Shown: positions 14,779 through 22,062 of the stretch, in pieces
How the letters are laid out: every line of letters begins with the position of its first letter
How positions within the stretch are numbered: the stretch's first letter is position 1
Origin: JBGTCY01 sp041748615
GTDB taxonomy: Bacteria; Bacteroidota; Bacteroidia; Chitinophagales; CAIOSU01
Direction of reading: 5' to 3'
Assembly (NCBI GenBank): GCA_041748615.1
Contig: JBGTCY010000258.1
Location: 1-22,062, forward strand
DNA length: 22,062 nucleotides
The notes under the pieces: model-generated
What the model was told of the DNA's origin: nothing
Databases searched by the model: none
The model's input: only the letters and a program-made list of their open reading frames with translations
Position numbers and translations under genes: made by a program

Positions 14779-17697
14779 TCACTTCCCTCCCTGCAACACC
14801 TGCTGCGCCTGACGTTCGGCTTCACGCTCGATGTCATCGGCTTTGGTGTTGGCTTCGCGGATGATTTGGTCGGCTCGCGTGTCTGTCTCCTGGCGCAGCT
14901 TGCGGGCGGCTTGGGTGGCGACTTGCTTGGCAATCGGGTTTTTGGCTTCGTCTTCTAATTTTTTCGCCTGCGCATATCCTTCGCTGCGCACTTTTTCAGC
15001 AAGTTGCTTGCCTTCATCACGCACTTTCTGCGCGTTCTTTTTGCCTTCGGCAATAATGCGGTCAGCCTGCTCTTTGATTTGCGCGCTCACTTCTTCTTTC
15101 ACTTCGGTTATTTTTTCATCCACCGTTTCTTTCACAGTTTCGAGTATTTGCTCTCGAACGTTAGCCCCGCCCTTGCCGACCAAGCTCACTTCCATTTTCG
15201 GGTCTTGCAGCGTGTTGGTTACTTTCACCCTGAACTTCATTAAGTCGGGCAGATTGCCCATGCTGAAACCGGGGATGGGATTTTTCTTAATTAAATCATT
15301 CACCAAATCGCCCGCCTGTCCGAGCATATTATTGGGAATATCCATGAGAATATTATAATCCACTGAATTGTCAATGCCGTGCGAGCCGCCAATATTCATG
15401 ATGATATTATTCGCCTTAACATCAAACGGCTCCACCGCAATTCTGCCGTTAATAAATTCAAACACCGTCCATGCGTCATTAATATTAATGCTCTGCAATT
15501 CTTTGATTTTAAAACGGTCGGCAATTTCTTTTAACACCGGAAAACCTGTTATTACGGCATTGTTCAGTTCCACGCGTCCGTTGGCAAGCAGGGTATTCAT
15601 GTCTAAAGAAAAATCCTCAAACAGTACTCCATTCATCGTGAGATTGGAGCTGAACTTTCCGTTCATATATTTGAAAGCAGGAGCGAATTTTTCGATAGTA
15701 CTCAGCGCGTTGAAAGCCTGCCGGATATCAATATTCGTAATATTGTATCCGAAATCCACTTTTGGGTTTTTCTGATCTTTGGTATTCAAAGCGCCATTAA
15801 TTATCGCGTTGCCGCCCAAAGTGCTTGTGGAAAGGGAAGTCAAAGTAAATGTTTCATCACGGACTGACGCCCTGCCCTGCACATTGTTCATCTCCATTTT
15901 TTCATATAAAACCTTTGTAACGCCAAGTGAAAGATTGAGCGCGAGGTTTGCCGGAATCACTACACTCATTTCATCATCGGAGGATGAAGCGGATGAAGTT
16001 TCCATCGCCATAAATTCATTGAGGTCAATGTGTTTTGATTTCATATCAAGTTGTCCGGATAAGGTGCCGTCACTGAGTGCGTAACCGAGCACGTTGTTCA
16101 ATTTGCCGGTAGTATTAAAATCACTTTTACCAATCTGAGCGCTGAAACGTTCGAGTGTTGCATCTCCCTGATTGAGCGTGAGGCTGATGTTGTCAATCTT
16201 CGCTTTGCCGCCCGGCAATGTTTTGTCCGTGTAAACAAAATTCTGAACCAGCAAAGTACCATAGCCTTTCAACGGGATAGCCGAATTAGAAACGGCAGGC
16301 GTGCTGGGCGCTTTGGATGAAAATACCATGGCAATTTTTTCAGCCGTAATTCCTTCCGGCATCTCCTTGTTTTTGTATTTCAAACCGCTGATATCCACTG
16401 TGCCGCTGGCGTTCACTTTGTCGTATTGCTCTTTTTCCAAAGCAGACATTCTGCCTTTCATCGTAGCGTCCACCGCTACATTACCCGCCATTTCTTCGCC
16501 CGGCTCTAAAGGATAAAATTGCTTCACATTGGCAAGGTTGATTTTCCCTTTTGCCTGCACATCAAGGTCCGGGTCAGAGATGGGAGTTTTTACATGCAGT
16601 TTCATCGCGATGGGCTCGCCTCCCACTTTTAAATCCAATTTTGGAATATCAATCGTCATCTTGTCGAGGTCGCCTCCCGGATGCGCGACTTTCATGTCAA
16701 AGAAAATGCCCGTTACCGCGGCAGGCAAATCAGGATACTGGAACATGGCGTTGTCCACTTTCACCGAAACGCCAAACTCCGGGTAGCTTTCGTCTTTGTA
16801 AACACCTTTCGCGAAACCTGAAAGGGCGAGATTGCCATCCGTTTTCACTTTTCCAAAATCCTTCATGTAAATAGCGGGTACAAGAGACAGCAGGTTTTTA
16901 AAGGAGGTTTCCTTAGCGTTAAATTTTAAATCCATGCTGTAATGACCGGGTGTTCTGTCCGACACCCAACCGTCAACGCCCAGCACGAGCGCATTCAGGC
17001 GCAGACTGTTGTCCTTGAGCGTGTAAGTGCTGTTCGGCAAGTCAATGCCAAGGTCAAGTTTCAACTCCAGTTCGGTTTTATTCAGGTAGCTAATGCCCCC
17101 GGATGTCACGGTTGCTTTATCTACTTTGGTCACTGTCTTGAAATCAAAAATGTCTTTCGTGAAATCGCCATTCCCTCTGAAATTCAGATTTTCAATCAAA
17201 GCCCTCATATCGGATTGCCTGTCGTCATACCGGATGTCAGCGTTATTGATTTTGATAGAATTCATTTTAACCTCAAATTCAGAAGACTCTTTCTTTATCG
17301 GCTTCATAATATCATAATTGGCAGTGCCATCTTTCAACACACGAACTTTCAAGCGTGGATTATCTATGGTAATTCCTATCACATCAATGGTATTGCCTCT
17401 GATGAGGCTCATGATGTTCACCGCGGTGGAAAAGGATTTGATGGAAGCGAGCGTATCACCCTTGAACGGCTCAATGTTGACGACTGTCAGTTCTTTGAGC
17501 GTTAAAGTCAGATGCGGAAAATCTCTGAACACCGACAAACCGATGCCCTTGAAATCAACCTGGGCATTGAGTTGCTTGTTCAACTCAACTTTGGCGATGG
17601 TAATGAGTTTGTCCTTGAAGATAAATGGGAGAGCGATTAAAGCGGCTATCAGTAATACGATAACGATGGAGGAAATAATCAATATTTTTTTAAGCAT
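14779..17697 (-). CDS. AsmA-like membrane protein with hendecad-repeat C-terminal helix
   Basis: This encodes 972 residues from the ATG at 17697. A frame extending 33 codons further is rejected because the added residues are polar and precede the membrane anchor, and because a TAnnTTTG motif falls inside them. Residues 4-27 (LKKILIISSIVIVLLIAALI) form one N-terminal membrane anchor. AsmA-type signatures follow: VDFKGIGLSVFRDFPHLTL with the next strand TLKELTVVN, and DNPRLKVRVLKDGTANYDIM. A long beta-rich periplasmic body ends in an AsmA C-terminal region (NMNIGG-like strands, LGKGGANVREQ). The family, related to TamB/YhdP, is linked to outer-membrane biogenesis and lipid transport. From about 845 to the end the protein turns into a charged Ala/Glu/Lys helix with 11-residue periodicity, which is unusual for this family. 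Confidence 0.88.
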   Translation of the reverse strand: MLKKILIISSIVIVLLIAALIALPFIFKDKLITIAKVELNKQLNAQVDFKGIGLSVFRDFPHLTLTLKELTVVNIEPFKGDTLASIKSFSTAVNIMSLIRGNTIDVIGITIDNPRLKVRVLKDGTANYDIMKPIKKESSEFEVKMNSIKINNADIRYDDRQSDMRALIENLNFRGNGDFTKDIFDFKTVTKVDKATVTSGGISYLNKTELELKLDLGIDLPNSTYTLKDNSLRLNALVLGVDGWVSDRTPGHYSMDLKFNAKETSFKNLLSLVPAIYMKDFGKVKTDGNLALSGFAKGVYKDESYPEFGVSVKVDNAMFQYPDLPAAVTGIFFDMKVAHPGGDLDKMTIDIPKLDLKVGGEPIAMKLHVKTPISDPDLDVQAKGKINLANVKQFYPLEPGEEMAGNVAVDATMKGRMSALEKEQYDKVNASGTVDISGLKYKNKEMPEGITAEKIAMVFSSKAPSTPAVSNSAIPLKGYGTLLVQNFVYTDKTLPGGKAKIDNISLTLNQGDATLERFSAQIGKSDFNTTGKLNNVLGYALSDGTLSGQLDMKSKHIDLNEFMAMETSSASSSDDEMSVVIPANLALNLSLGVTKVLYEKMEMNNVQGRASVRDETFTLTSLSTSTLGGNAIINGALNTKDQKNPKVDFGYNITNIDIRQAFNALSTIEKFAPAFKYMNGKFSSNLTMNGVLFEDFSLDMNTLLANGRVELNNAVITGFPVLKEIADRFKIKELQSININDAWTVFEFINGRIAVEPFDVKANNIIMNIGGSHGIDNSVDYNILMDIPNNMLGQAGDLVNDLIKKNPIPGFSMGNLPDLMKFRVKVTNTLQDPKMEVSLVGKGGANVREQILETVKETVDEKITEVKEEVSAQIKEQADRIIAEGKKNAQKVRDEGKQLAEKVRSEGYAQAKKLEDEAKNPIAKQVATQAARKLRQETDTRADQIIREANTKADDIEREAERQAQQVLQGGK

Positions 17698-17724
17698 AGT
17701 GTTCGATTTTGATAAACCGGAAAT

Positions 17725-17732
17725 CAAAGTTA
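17725..17732 (-). promoter_or_regulatory. Candidate -7 promoter element of the AsmA-like gene
   Basis: On the minus strand the bases read TAACTTTG, an exact TAnnTTTG, 27 bp upstream of the ATG at 17697. This is good spacing for a short leader. It lies inside the longer open frame and therefore supports the shorter start. A -33 box is not obvious. Confidence 0.4.
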
Positions 17733-17851
17733 GTTTGCAGCAATCTTTGTACCTAATTATTGAAATAGTTTTTAGGCTGTTAGCTTCAAGTAACAAGATA
17801 TTATGAGCTATAAATAACAGGATTACTAATTTATTTTATAATAATATTTTT

Positions 17852-17865
17852 ATTAATTAATTAAT
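17852..17865. promoter_or_regulatory. 14-bp perfect palindrome in the divergent AsmA-like/trmH spacer
   Basis: ATTAATTAATTAAT is its own reverse complement and sits in the very AT-rich 212-bp gap between two divergent genes, 44 bp before the trmH ATG. It may be a regulator site or an A/T-rich upstream element. In DNA of this composition it may also be chance. Confidence 0.25.
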
Positions 17866-17909
17866 CAGGTTATTTTTTAAAAAACTAAAAACTTTCAGCT
17901 TAAATATTT

Positions 17910-18512
17910 ATGACCCCTCACCGCGAAGAAAAAATATCCAACGTGTTGCTCAAACGTCAGCCCGACCTGACGGTGATGCTTGAAAACGTACTCGACCCGC
18001 ATAACATCTCGGCTGTGTTGCGCTCATGTGACGCGGTGGGCGTACAGGAGGTGTATGTGCTGAACGAGGGCTTGCCCCGTCCGAAAAAATTCGGCAGAAA
18101 AACCTCCTCCGGCTCCAAGCGCTGGGTCGAGGTCAATTATTTCAAAGAAAGAAACAACTGCATTGAGGCGTTGCGCAGCCGCTTTCAGAATATCTATGCC
18201 CTCAGCGCTGATTTTTCCGCGAAAACAATTTATGACGTTGACTTCACCGGCTCCACCGCGCTGATTTTCGGCAATGAAAAAGAAGGCTTGCATCCCGAAA
18301 CCGTAAAGCTCGCTGACGCCTGCATCACAATCCCCATGACAGGAATGGTGAGTAGTCTGAACATTTCTGTTGCCTGTGCCGTCTCGTTGTATGAAGCCTA
18401 CCGCCAACGACAACTCAACGGGATGTATGACAGAAAAAATATGCTCCCCGAACAATCAGAAATCTATAAAAAATGGGTGATGCGGGAATTGAGGAGGGCG
18501 AGAATGAAGTGA
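17910..18512 (+). CDS. trmH: tRNA (guanosine(18)-2'-O)-methyltransferase
   Basis: TrmH transfers a methyl group from S-adenosylmethionine to the 2'-OH of G18 in the tRNA D-loop. The 200-residue product has the three SPOUT/SpoU motifs. Motif 1 is PHNISAVLRSCDAVGVQEV with Asn32 and the likely catalytic Arg38. Motif 2 is ALIFGNEKEGL with G121-N122-E123. Motif 3 is IPMTGMVSSLNISVACAVSL, with Ser149 and Asn151 in the trefoil knot. The N-terminal RQPDLTVMLENVLDPHNISA closely follows E. coli TrmH (RQPDLTV) rather than RlmB, which has a separate RNA-binding domain. The product is shorter than the E. coli enzyme at the C-terminus. The stop codon overlaps the first unit of an octamer repeat array. Confidence 0.9.
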   Translation: MTPHREEKISNVLLKRQPDLTVMLENVLDPHNISAVLRSCDAVGVQEVYVLNEGLPRPKKFGRKTSSGSKRWVEVNYFKERNNCIEALRSRFQNIYALSADFSAKTIYDVDFTGSTALIFGNEKEGLHPETVKLADACITIPMTGMVSSLNISVACAVSLYEAYRQRQLNGMYDRKNMLPEQSEIYKKWVMRELRRARMK

Positions 18513-18662
18513 TGTGGTGATTAGCAGATTTGATGATTAGCGGATTAGCAGATTAGCAGATGTGTTGATTAGCAGATGTGTTGATTTGGTGATTAGCGGA
18601 TGGGGTGATGTGGTGATTAGGTGATTTGATGATTTAGTGATTTGATGATTTAGTGATGTGAA
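18511..18662 (+). repeat. Array of 19 octamers in exact 8-bp register (GATnnnnn)
   Basis: The 152 bp split into 19 consecutive 8-mers, every one beginning with GAT. Unit types are GATTAGCA/G/GT (seven), GATGTGGT/TT/AA (five), GATTTGAT/GT (four), GATTTAGT (two) and GATGGGGT (one). There is no insertion or deletion that breaks the phase. Unit 1 overlaps the trmH stop codon. Because 8 is not a multiple of 3, TAG and TGA triplets occur in all plus-strand frames, so the array is non-coding. Confidence 0.9.
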
Positions 18663-18668
18663 TAGTTT

Positions 18669-18696
18669 ACTATAGACTGTGTGACTATAGACTGTG
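18669..18696 (+). repeat. Tandem 15-bp direct repeat containing CTATAG
   Basis: ACTATAGACTGTG occurs at 18669-18681 and again at 18684-18696, giving a period of 15 bp. Each copy holds the palindrome CTATAG. It lies between the octamer array and the terminator hairpin. Confidence 0.7.
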
Positions 18697-18728
18697 CCAA
18701 TAAAAACCCCATACACTCAGGAGTAAAA

Positions 18729-18768
18729 GAAAACTGCCTGTACGCGTAAAAAGCGACAGGCAGTTTTC
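18729..18768. terminator. Bidirectional intrinsic terminator between trmH and the propeptide-like gene
   Basis: GAAAACTGCCTGT (18729-18741) pairs perfectly with ACAGGCAGTTTTC (18756-18768), a 13-bp stem around a 14-base loop that could add three inner pairs. The stem base is A-rich on the left and T-rich on the right, so transcripts from either direction end in U residues. It serves trmH from the left and the minus-strand protease operon from the right. Confidence 0.85.
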
Positions 18769-18828
18769 CAACCGGACCACGAAACGTATTTTTAGTTATT
18801 CAAAAGAAATTTTTCCCTGAAATAACTA

Positions 18829-19782
18829 TTATATTTTTACAAATCTGTGCATTCCCATCACCTCACCTTTCCGGTTTTCTATACTTACAAAATAAATTCC
18901 ACACACAAATCCCGATATATTGATGTCATGCTCAATTTTCGAAGACATCGCGTTAAAGCCATAGAGCATCCTGCCATATAAATCATATACTTTAATATTC
19001 GCTTCAGGCGCATTATTTTTCAAATCCACCATGAGTTTGATCGTGCCATTCTGTTTATGAATCATGATGTATTCAATTTTCGCAGGGGGGGTGGTTTTGA
19101 TTTGATTGTCTGATACCACTTGCGCATCATCGGAAACTTCCTGGTAAGCATTGATGAGATTCGGCTGGATGTTCACAACGAACCCGTTGTGCAACTCATA
19201 AATCTCACGAGCCAGTTTAATCGCGGTTTTCGGTGATTGATGTTGAACATTATACTCAAAAATGTACGTGAAATAGCCATCCGGAAAGATTGCATCCGGA
19301 AAATTCAACTGCTGTAATCCGAATTCTTGTTTAAACGCGTTGAATTTTGATTCGCTCAGGCTGTCATGATTGAAGTTGACCAACAGTAAATTATCCAGGG
19401 CAAACCATTTCGCTTCCTTGTAACTCAAGTGAGGAAACAGCGTGATTACAGGAAACTCCGCTTCAAACATCGGGTGCTGTTCAATAACATTTTTCACCGT
19501 TTGACGCTCGTTTTCTGTGCATTCACGCTTAAAAAAAATCAAATTCATTTTGTCGCGATGTTGTGCGCGATGTAATAATTTTCCCACACAATGTACATCC
19601 ATCGCATCCTGCCAGATACTTCCTCCAGTTAAGCGAAACGCGAAGACATCCGGTTGCTCATGCCAATGATATTCTTCGCCATTGACATACCAGAATGATT
19701 CCTGAGCGCTTTTCTGTGTCATGCTGGTTAAGCCAACCACCACTCCCGCTCCCAACATTAAACTGAAAATCATCTTCTTCAT
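18829..19782 (-). CDS. Secreted T9SS protein resembling a subtilase propeptide without the protease domain
   Basis: This encodes 317 residues from the ATG at 19782. A TTG nine bases upstream is possible but would only lengthen the signal region. The N-terminus (MKKMIFSLMLGAGVVVGLTS) is a signal peptide. Residues 30-51 (FWYVNGEEYHWHEQPDVF) resemble the YYxxGExxxL opening of Bacteroidota subtilases. Residues about 129-213 align by eye with the propeptide region of the neighbouring protease: DNxLLVxFN, AFxxxxxLQxxN, YxFxY, then TAxxxA and PNxxN. No Asp/His/Ser catalytic motifs follow. After a short linker, a T9SS type A-like domain ends the protein (IKVYDLYGRMLYG, GIYFVSI, RFVKI). It is the second gene of a likely operon, 63 bp after the protease. 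A protease inhibitor or folding-helper role is inference. Confidence 0.8.
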   Translation of the reverse strand: MKKMIFSLMLGAGVVVGLTSMTQKSAQESFWYVNGEEYHWHEQPDVFAFRLTGGSIWQDAMDVHCVGKLLHRAQHRDKMNLIFFKRECTENERQTVKNVIEQHPMFEAEFPVITLFPHLSYKEAKWFALDNLLLVNFNHDSLSESKFNAFKQEFGLQQLNFPDAIFPDGYFTYIFEYNVQHQSPKTAIKLAREIYELHNGFVVNIQPNLINAYQEVSDDAQVVSDNQIKTTPPAKIEYIMIHKQNGTIKLMVDLKNNAPEANIKVYDLYGRMLYGFNAMSSKIEHDINISGFVCGIYFVSIENRKGEVMGMHRFVKI

Positions 19783-19845
19783 TTCGCTCAATTTTCTTTT
19801 TTACAAACTCCTGCCCGATTCACTTTTTTATCCGAAATCCCCATT

Positions 19846-21702
19846 CTATTGCACTTTTACAAACTTGTCATTGCTGATGAGCGAACTGCCGCTGATACAT
19901 CGGACGAGATACATGCCGGGCATCAGGTTGCTCACATCAAAATTCATAGAGCCATGTCCTGCAGGCAGCCTGACCTGCGCCAGCACTCTTCCGCTCATAT
20001 CCATTATCGCCATTTCATAGCTCGCGTATTGTTCGTTCAAAGAATATTGAATGTCTAAATAATTTTGAACAAATGGCGACACGATGAAACGTGAATCATT
20101 GTCGGGTTGAATTTCTTTTGAAATTCCCACCGGTGTATCCGCCAAAGCGTTGTAAGCATTGATTCTACCATACCCCACTTCCAGACTGTGTCCCGGTTTG
20201 CTCAAGTCATATTGATAATTGTAGAGTCCTCCCTGTGACGAAAGCTGCACTTTATCAGCCGTTTGTGTTAAACGGTTTCTGACATCCTGCCAATTGGTTG
20301 CCGGATTTTTGCTCAGCAACAACGCAGCAATACCGGATACAATCGGAGCGGCTGCCGATGTTTTCTGAAATGCGATATAATCGCCCGGAGCATAGCCGTT
20401 TCCGCCTGACAAGTCAGTCGTAAAAATACAAACGCCCGGAGCCGCGATGTCAAGTTTTGAACCGTAGTTGGTTCCCCATTCACTGCCTGTTTCCCATGCA
20501 TCACCGGGAGTTTTTTTGCGGTCGTCAGGCGTTGAAGCGCCCACGCTGATTACTTCATCATACGCAGATGGATATTGCGGAAAGTCTATATCATTATAAT
20601 GGTCATTGCCATGCGAAGCGATGACTACCACCCCGTAAGCAATGCCATTGCGCATTCTCCCGTTTTGCTGCAAATTTTTTATTTCCGCCAAAATCGCGGG
20701 ACTTGGAAAATAAGAGCCGAAACTGCAATTGACCACATCCACATCAAAATCAGGGCTTTTGGCTTTTTGCAACGCCAGCACCACAGATGCCTCAGAGCCG
20801 TCAATCAAAAAAGGAACAACTTTCGCTCCATGCGCTACACCGGCAGAACCGAGTTGGTTGTTGGCTTTCGCGGCAATGATGCCGGAAACCGCCATGCCGT
20901 GCGCCTGGTTGCTTTGTGTGAAATAAAAATTTGAAGCATTATAATTGGTGTTGTTGATACAGTCCCATCCGGCTAAAAACTGTTCTTGCATATCCGGATG
21001 ATTGTAATCGAATCCGAAAAAATCTATCACGCCCACTTTAATGCCCTGACCGGTGTAACCCATCTCCCAGGCATCCGCGATTCGCGCGTCAGCATGGTGA
21101 TTGCCCATCAGGCTGGAGCAGGAAATCTGCTGTCCGCTATTGGCGATATGCCAGGCATAATCAATATAGGTATCATTGGTAGATTGCGGTTCAAACAAGT
21201 TGACGCGATTCGGATAAGCCGACTTCACCCATTTCTTTTCCTGCTCCGCAATGATTGCGGAAACCGTTGCGCTGTTATCCGACAACGTAAAATTTTTATA
21301 CTGAAAAACATAAACAGGATTCTTGTCGGAATATCCATTGCCGGATTCATTGATTAACTGAAGTTCATATTTCCGCTGAAACGCTTCAACTTCTGTTCGG
21401 GAAACCGAACGATTGAATGTGACCAACAGCCTGTTATCAATAAAAAATTTTTTCTTCAGCGGTGAAAATGGTGATTCACCGGAGCGGGTAATCGCCATCA
21501 GGCGTTGATTGCCTGAAGTCGGATTTTCATTCACAGGATAAAGATTACGGGCGGCAGAATCTGATTGAAGCACCCATTCTTCGCCTTTGGTTTCAAAATA
21601 AATTGAAACTTTCAAAGTATCCTGAGCGGATATTTTTTCAGTAAATAAAAATGTAAAAATTACCAGGCACACCAGCCTGCACAGCAACCATCCTCGCATC
21701 AT
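19846..21702 (-). CDS. T9SS-exported subtilisin-like serine protease (S8 family)
   Basis: This encodes 618 residues. The signal peptide ends near ISAQ (residue 27). A propeptide-like region spans about 88-172 (DNRLLVTFN to YPNRVNLFEP), and the S8 domain spans about 215-490. The triad is visible: Asp227 in KVGVIDFFGFDYNHPD, His268 in NQAHGMAVSGIIAA and Ser449 in QKTSAAAPIVSGIAALL. The oxyanion Asn lies in VIASHGND. The usual Gly before the Thr-Ser is Lys here. The C-terminus from about 535 is a T9SS type A domain (MAIMDMSGRVLAQVRL, MPGMYLVRCIS, DKFVKVQ), so the enzyme should be placed on the cell surface or released. Starts at residue 1 or 2 (adjacent ATGs) cannot be separated. The gene heads a two-gene minus-strand unit with the propeptide-like protein. 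Confidence 0.93.
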   Translation of the reverse strand: MMRGWLLCRLVCLVIFTFLFTEKISAQDTLKVSIYFETKGEEWVLQSDSAARNLYPVNENPTSGNQRLMAITRSGESPFSPLKKKFFIDNRLLVTFNRSVSRTEVEAFQRKYELQLINESGNGYSDKNPVYVFQYKNFTLSDNSATVSAIIAEQEKKWVKSAYPNRVNLFEPQSTNDTYIDYAWHIANSGQQISCSSLMGNHHADARIADAWEMGYTGQGIKVGVIDFFGFDYNHPDMQEQFLAGWDCINNTNYNASNFYFTQSNQAHGMAVSGIIAAKANNQLGSAGVAHGAKVVPFLIDGSEASVVLALQKAKSPDFDVDVVNCSFGSYFPSPAILAEIKNLQQNGRMRNGIAYGVVVIASHGNDHYNDIDFPQYPSAYDEVISVGASTPDDRKKTPGDAWETGSEWGTNYGSKLDIAAPGVCIFTTDLSGGNGYAPGDYIAFQKTSAAAPIVSGIAALLLSKNPATNWQDVRNRLTQTADKVQLSSQGGLYNYQYDLSKPGHSLEVGYGRINAYNALADTPVGISKEIQPDNDSRFIVSPFVQNYLDIQYSLNEQYASYEMAIMDMSGRVLAQVRLPAGHGSMNFDVSNLMPGMYLVRCISGSSLISNDKFVKVQ

Positions 21703-22062
21703 ACCTCACATAGTTTTCAAGCCCTACAAATCAACAAGCCGCTACAACGGCAACACTCTATCAAAGGAGACGAAAGGTTTTACGAAAGAAGAAAGGAAAT
21801 GTTTTTATTGAACAGAAAACGGGAGTATTTTAATAGTGGAGTCGTCAAAATAACATCTGCAATTTGAAGCCAGCATGAGCAGATATTAGACTTTAGATAG
21901 TAGATACAAGGAAGTTATTTTGGAAACATACCTGAACATTTTGTCTCTGAAAAAAAAAAGTCAATAGTTAAATTTCCCAAAAATGTTTTCGAAATTTGAT
22001 GTTAGATGTATTATAAATACAAATGGTATCTATCCTTACTTTTAATTCATTTGTCCGGCTTC
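21703..22062. other. Intergenic region at the right edge, no supported gene
   Basis: These 360 bp are AT-rich and hold two TTAGAT-type repeat patches (21881-21907 and 21998-22013) and a run of ten A residues near 21951-21960. No exact TAnnTTTG element for the protease gene was found on the minus strand, so its promoter is unassigned. No frame of credible length or composition is present. Confidence 0.6.
21881..22013 (+). repeat. TTAGAT-type dispersed repeats, copies 3 and 4
   Basis: Copy 3 (21881-21907) reads AGATATTAGACTTTAGATAG and continues TAGATAC. Copy 4 (21998-22013) is GATGTTAGATGTATTA, identical over 16 bp to the copy behind purB about 19 kb away. Confidence 0.6.

Noticed and set aside
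14831..15358. 175-codon plus-strand frame over the 3' end of the AsmA-like gene
   Set aside because: It is an antisense shadow of the Ala/Glu/Lys-rich helical tail. Its Ser/Leu/Phe-rich appearance follows from complementing those codons.
17698..17796. 33-codon upstream extension of the AsmA-like gene
   Set aside because: The extension would put polar residues ahead of the membrane anchor, and it contains an exact TAnnTTTG promoter motif. The ATG at 17697 fits better.
19783..19791. TTG start three codons upstream of the ATG of the propeptide-like gene
   Set aside because: The ATG at 19782 gives a typical lysine-rich signal peptide start (MKKM). The extra residues SE would place acidic charge in the n-region.
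22042..22062. Possible last codons of a minus-strand gene entering from the right (EAGQMN then TAA)
   Set aside because: Six codons are too few to distinguish from chance. Sequence beyond the edge would be needed.

Overview
The window looks like chromosomal DNA of a member of the Bacteroidota, probably an environmental relative of the Chitinophagales or Saprospiria. The evidence is three proteins ending in type IX secretion system (T9SS) type A-like sorting domains, TAnnTTTG -7 promoter motifs, A-rich leaders without Shine-Dalgarno sequences, HYR/PKD-like adhesin domains, and AT-rich spacers full of short dispersed repeats. No rRNA, tRNA, CRISPR array, transposase or phage gene was seen.

Layout. 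Positions 1-816 are AT-rich and hold, on the minus strand, the N-terminal part of a GIY-YIG-like protein that runs off the left edge and a small secreted protein of unknown function. A C-rich repeat island (about 1028-1180) leads into purB (adenylosuccinate lyase, +). Between purB and the next gene lies a block of palindromic repeats. Then comes the dominant feature, a minus-strand gene of 9 kb (2844-11855) for a secreted mosaic protein of about 3000 residues. It has 22 Cys/Asp repeats of the CTxDxC type, three HYR domains, several families of PKD/Ig-like repeats, two P-domains and a T9SS sorting domain. Just upstream on the same strand is a small secreted stand-alone P-domain protein, which may be co-transcribed with it.

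Next are a secreted CocE/NonD (X-Pro dipeptidyl-peptidase S15 class) hydrolase (+), a large AsmA-like membrane protein with an unusual 11-residue-repeat C-terminal helix (-), and trmH (tRNA Gm18 methyltransferase, +). Immediately after the trmH stop is a 152-bp array of 19 octamers in exact register, then a 15-bp tandem duplication and a strong bidirectional hairpin terminator. The right end carries a probable two-gene minus-strand operon: a T9SS-exported subtilisin-like protease (S8) and, downstream, a T9SS protein that resembles the N-terminal half and propeptide of the protease but has no catalytic domain.

The items most worth follow-up are the protease with its apparent stand-alone propeptide partner, the P-domains nested inside Ig-like repeats of the giant protein next to a free P-domain protein, the two-unit duplication within the CTxDxC array, and the octamer array behind trmH. 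Housekeeping functions (purB, trmH) are interleaved with cell-surface genes, as is common in these genomes.
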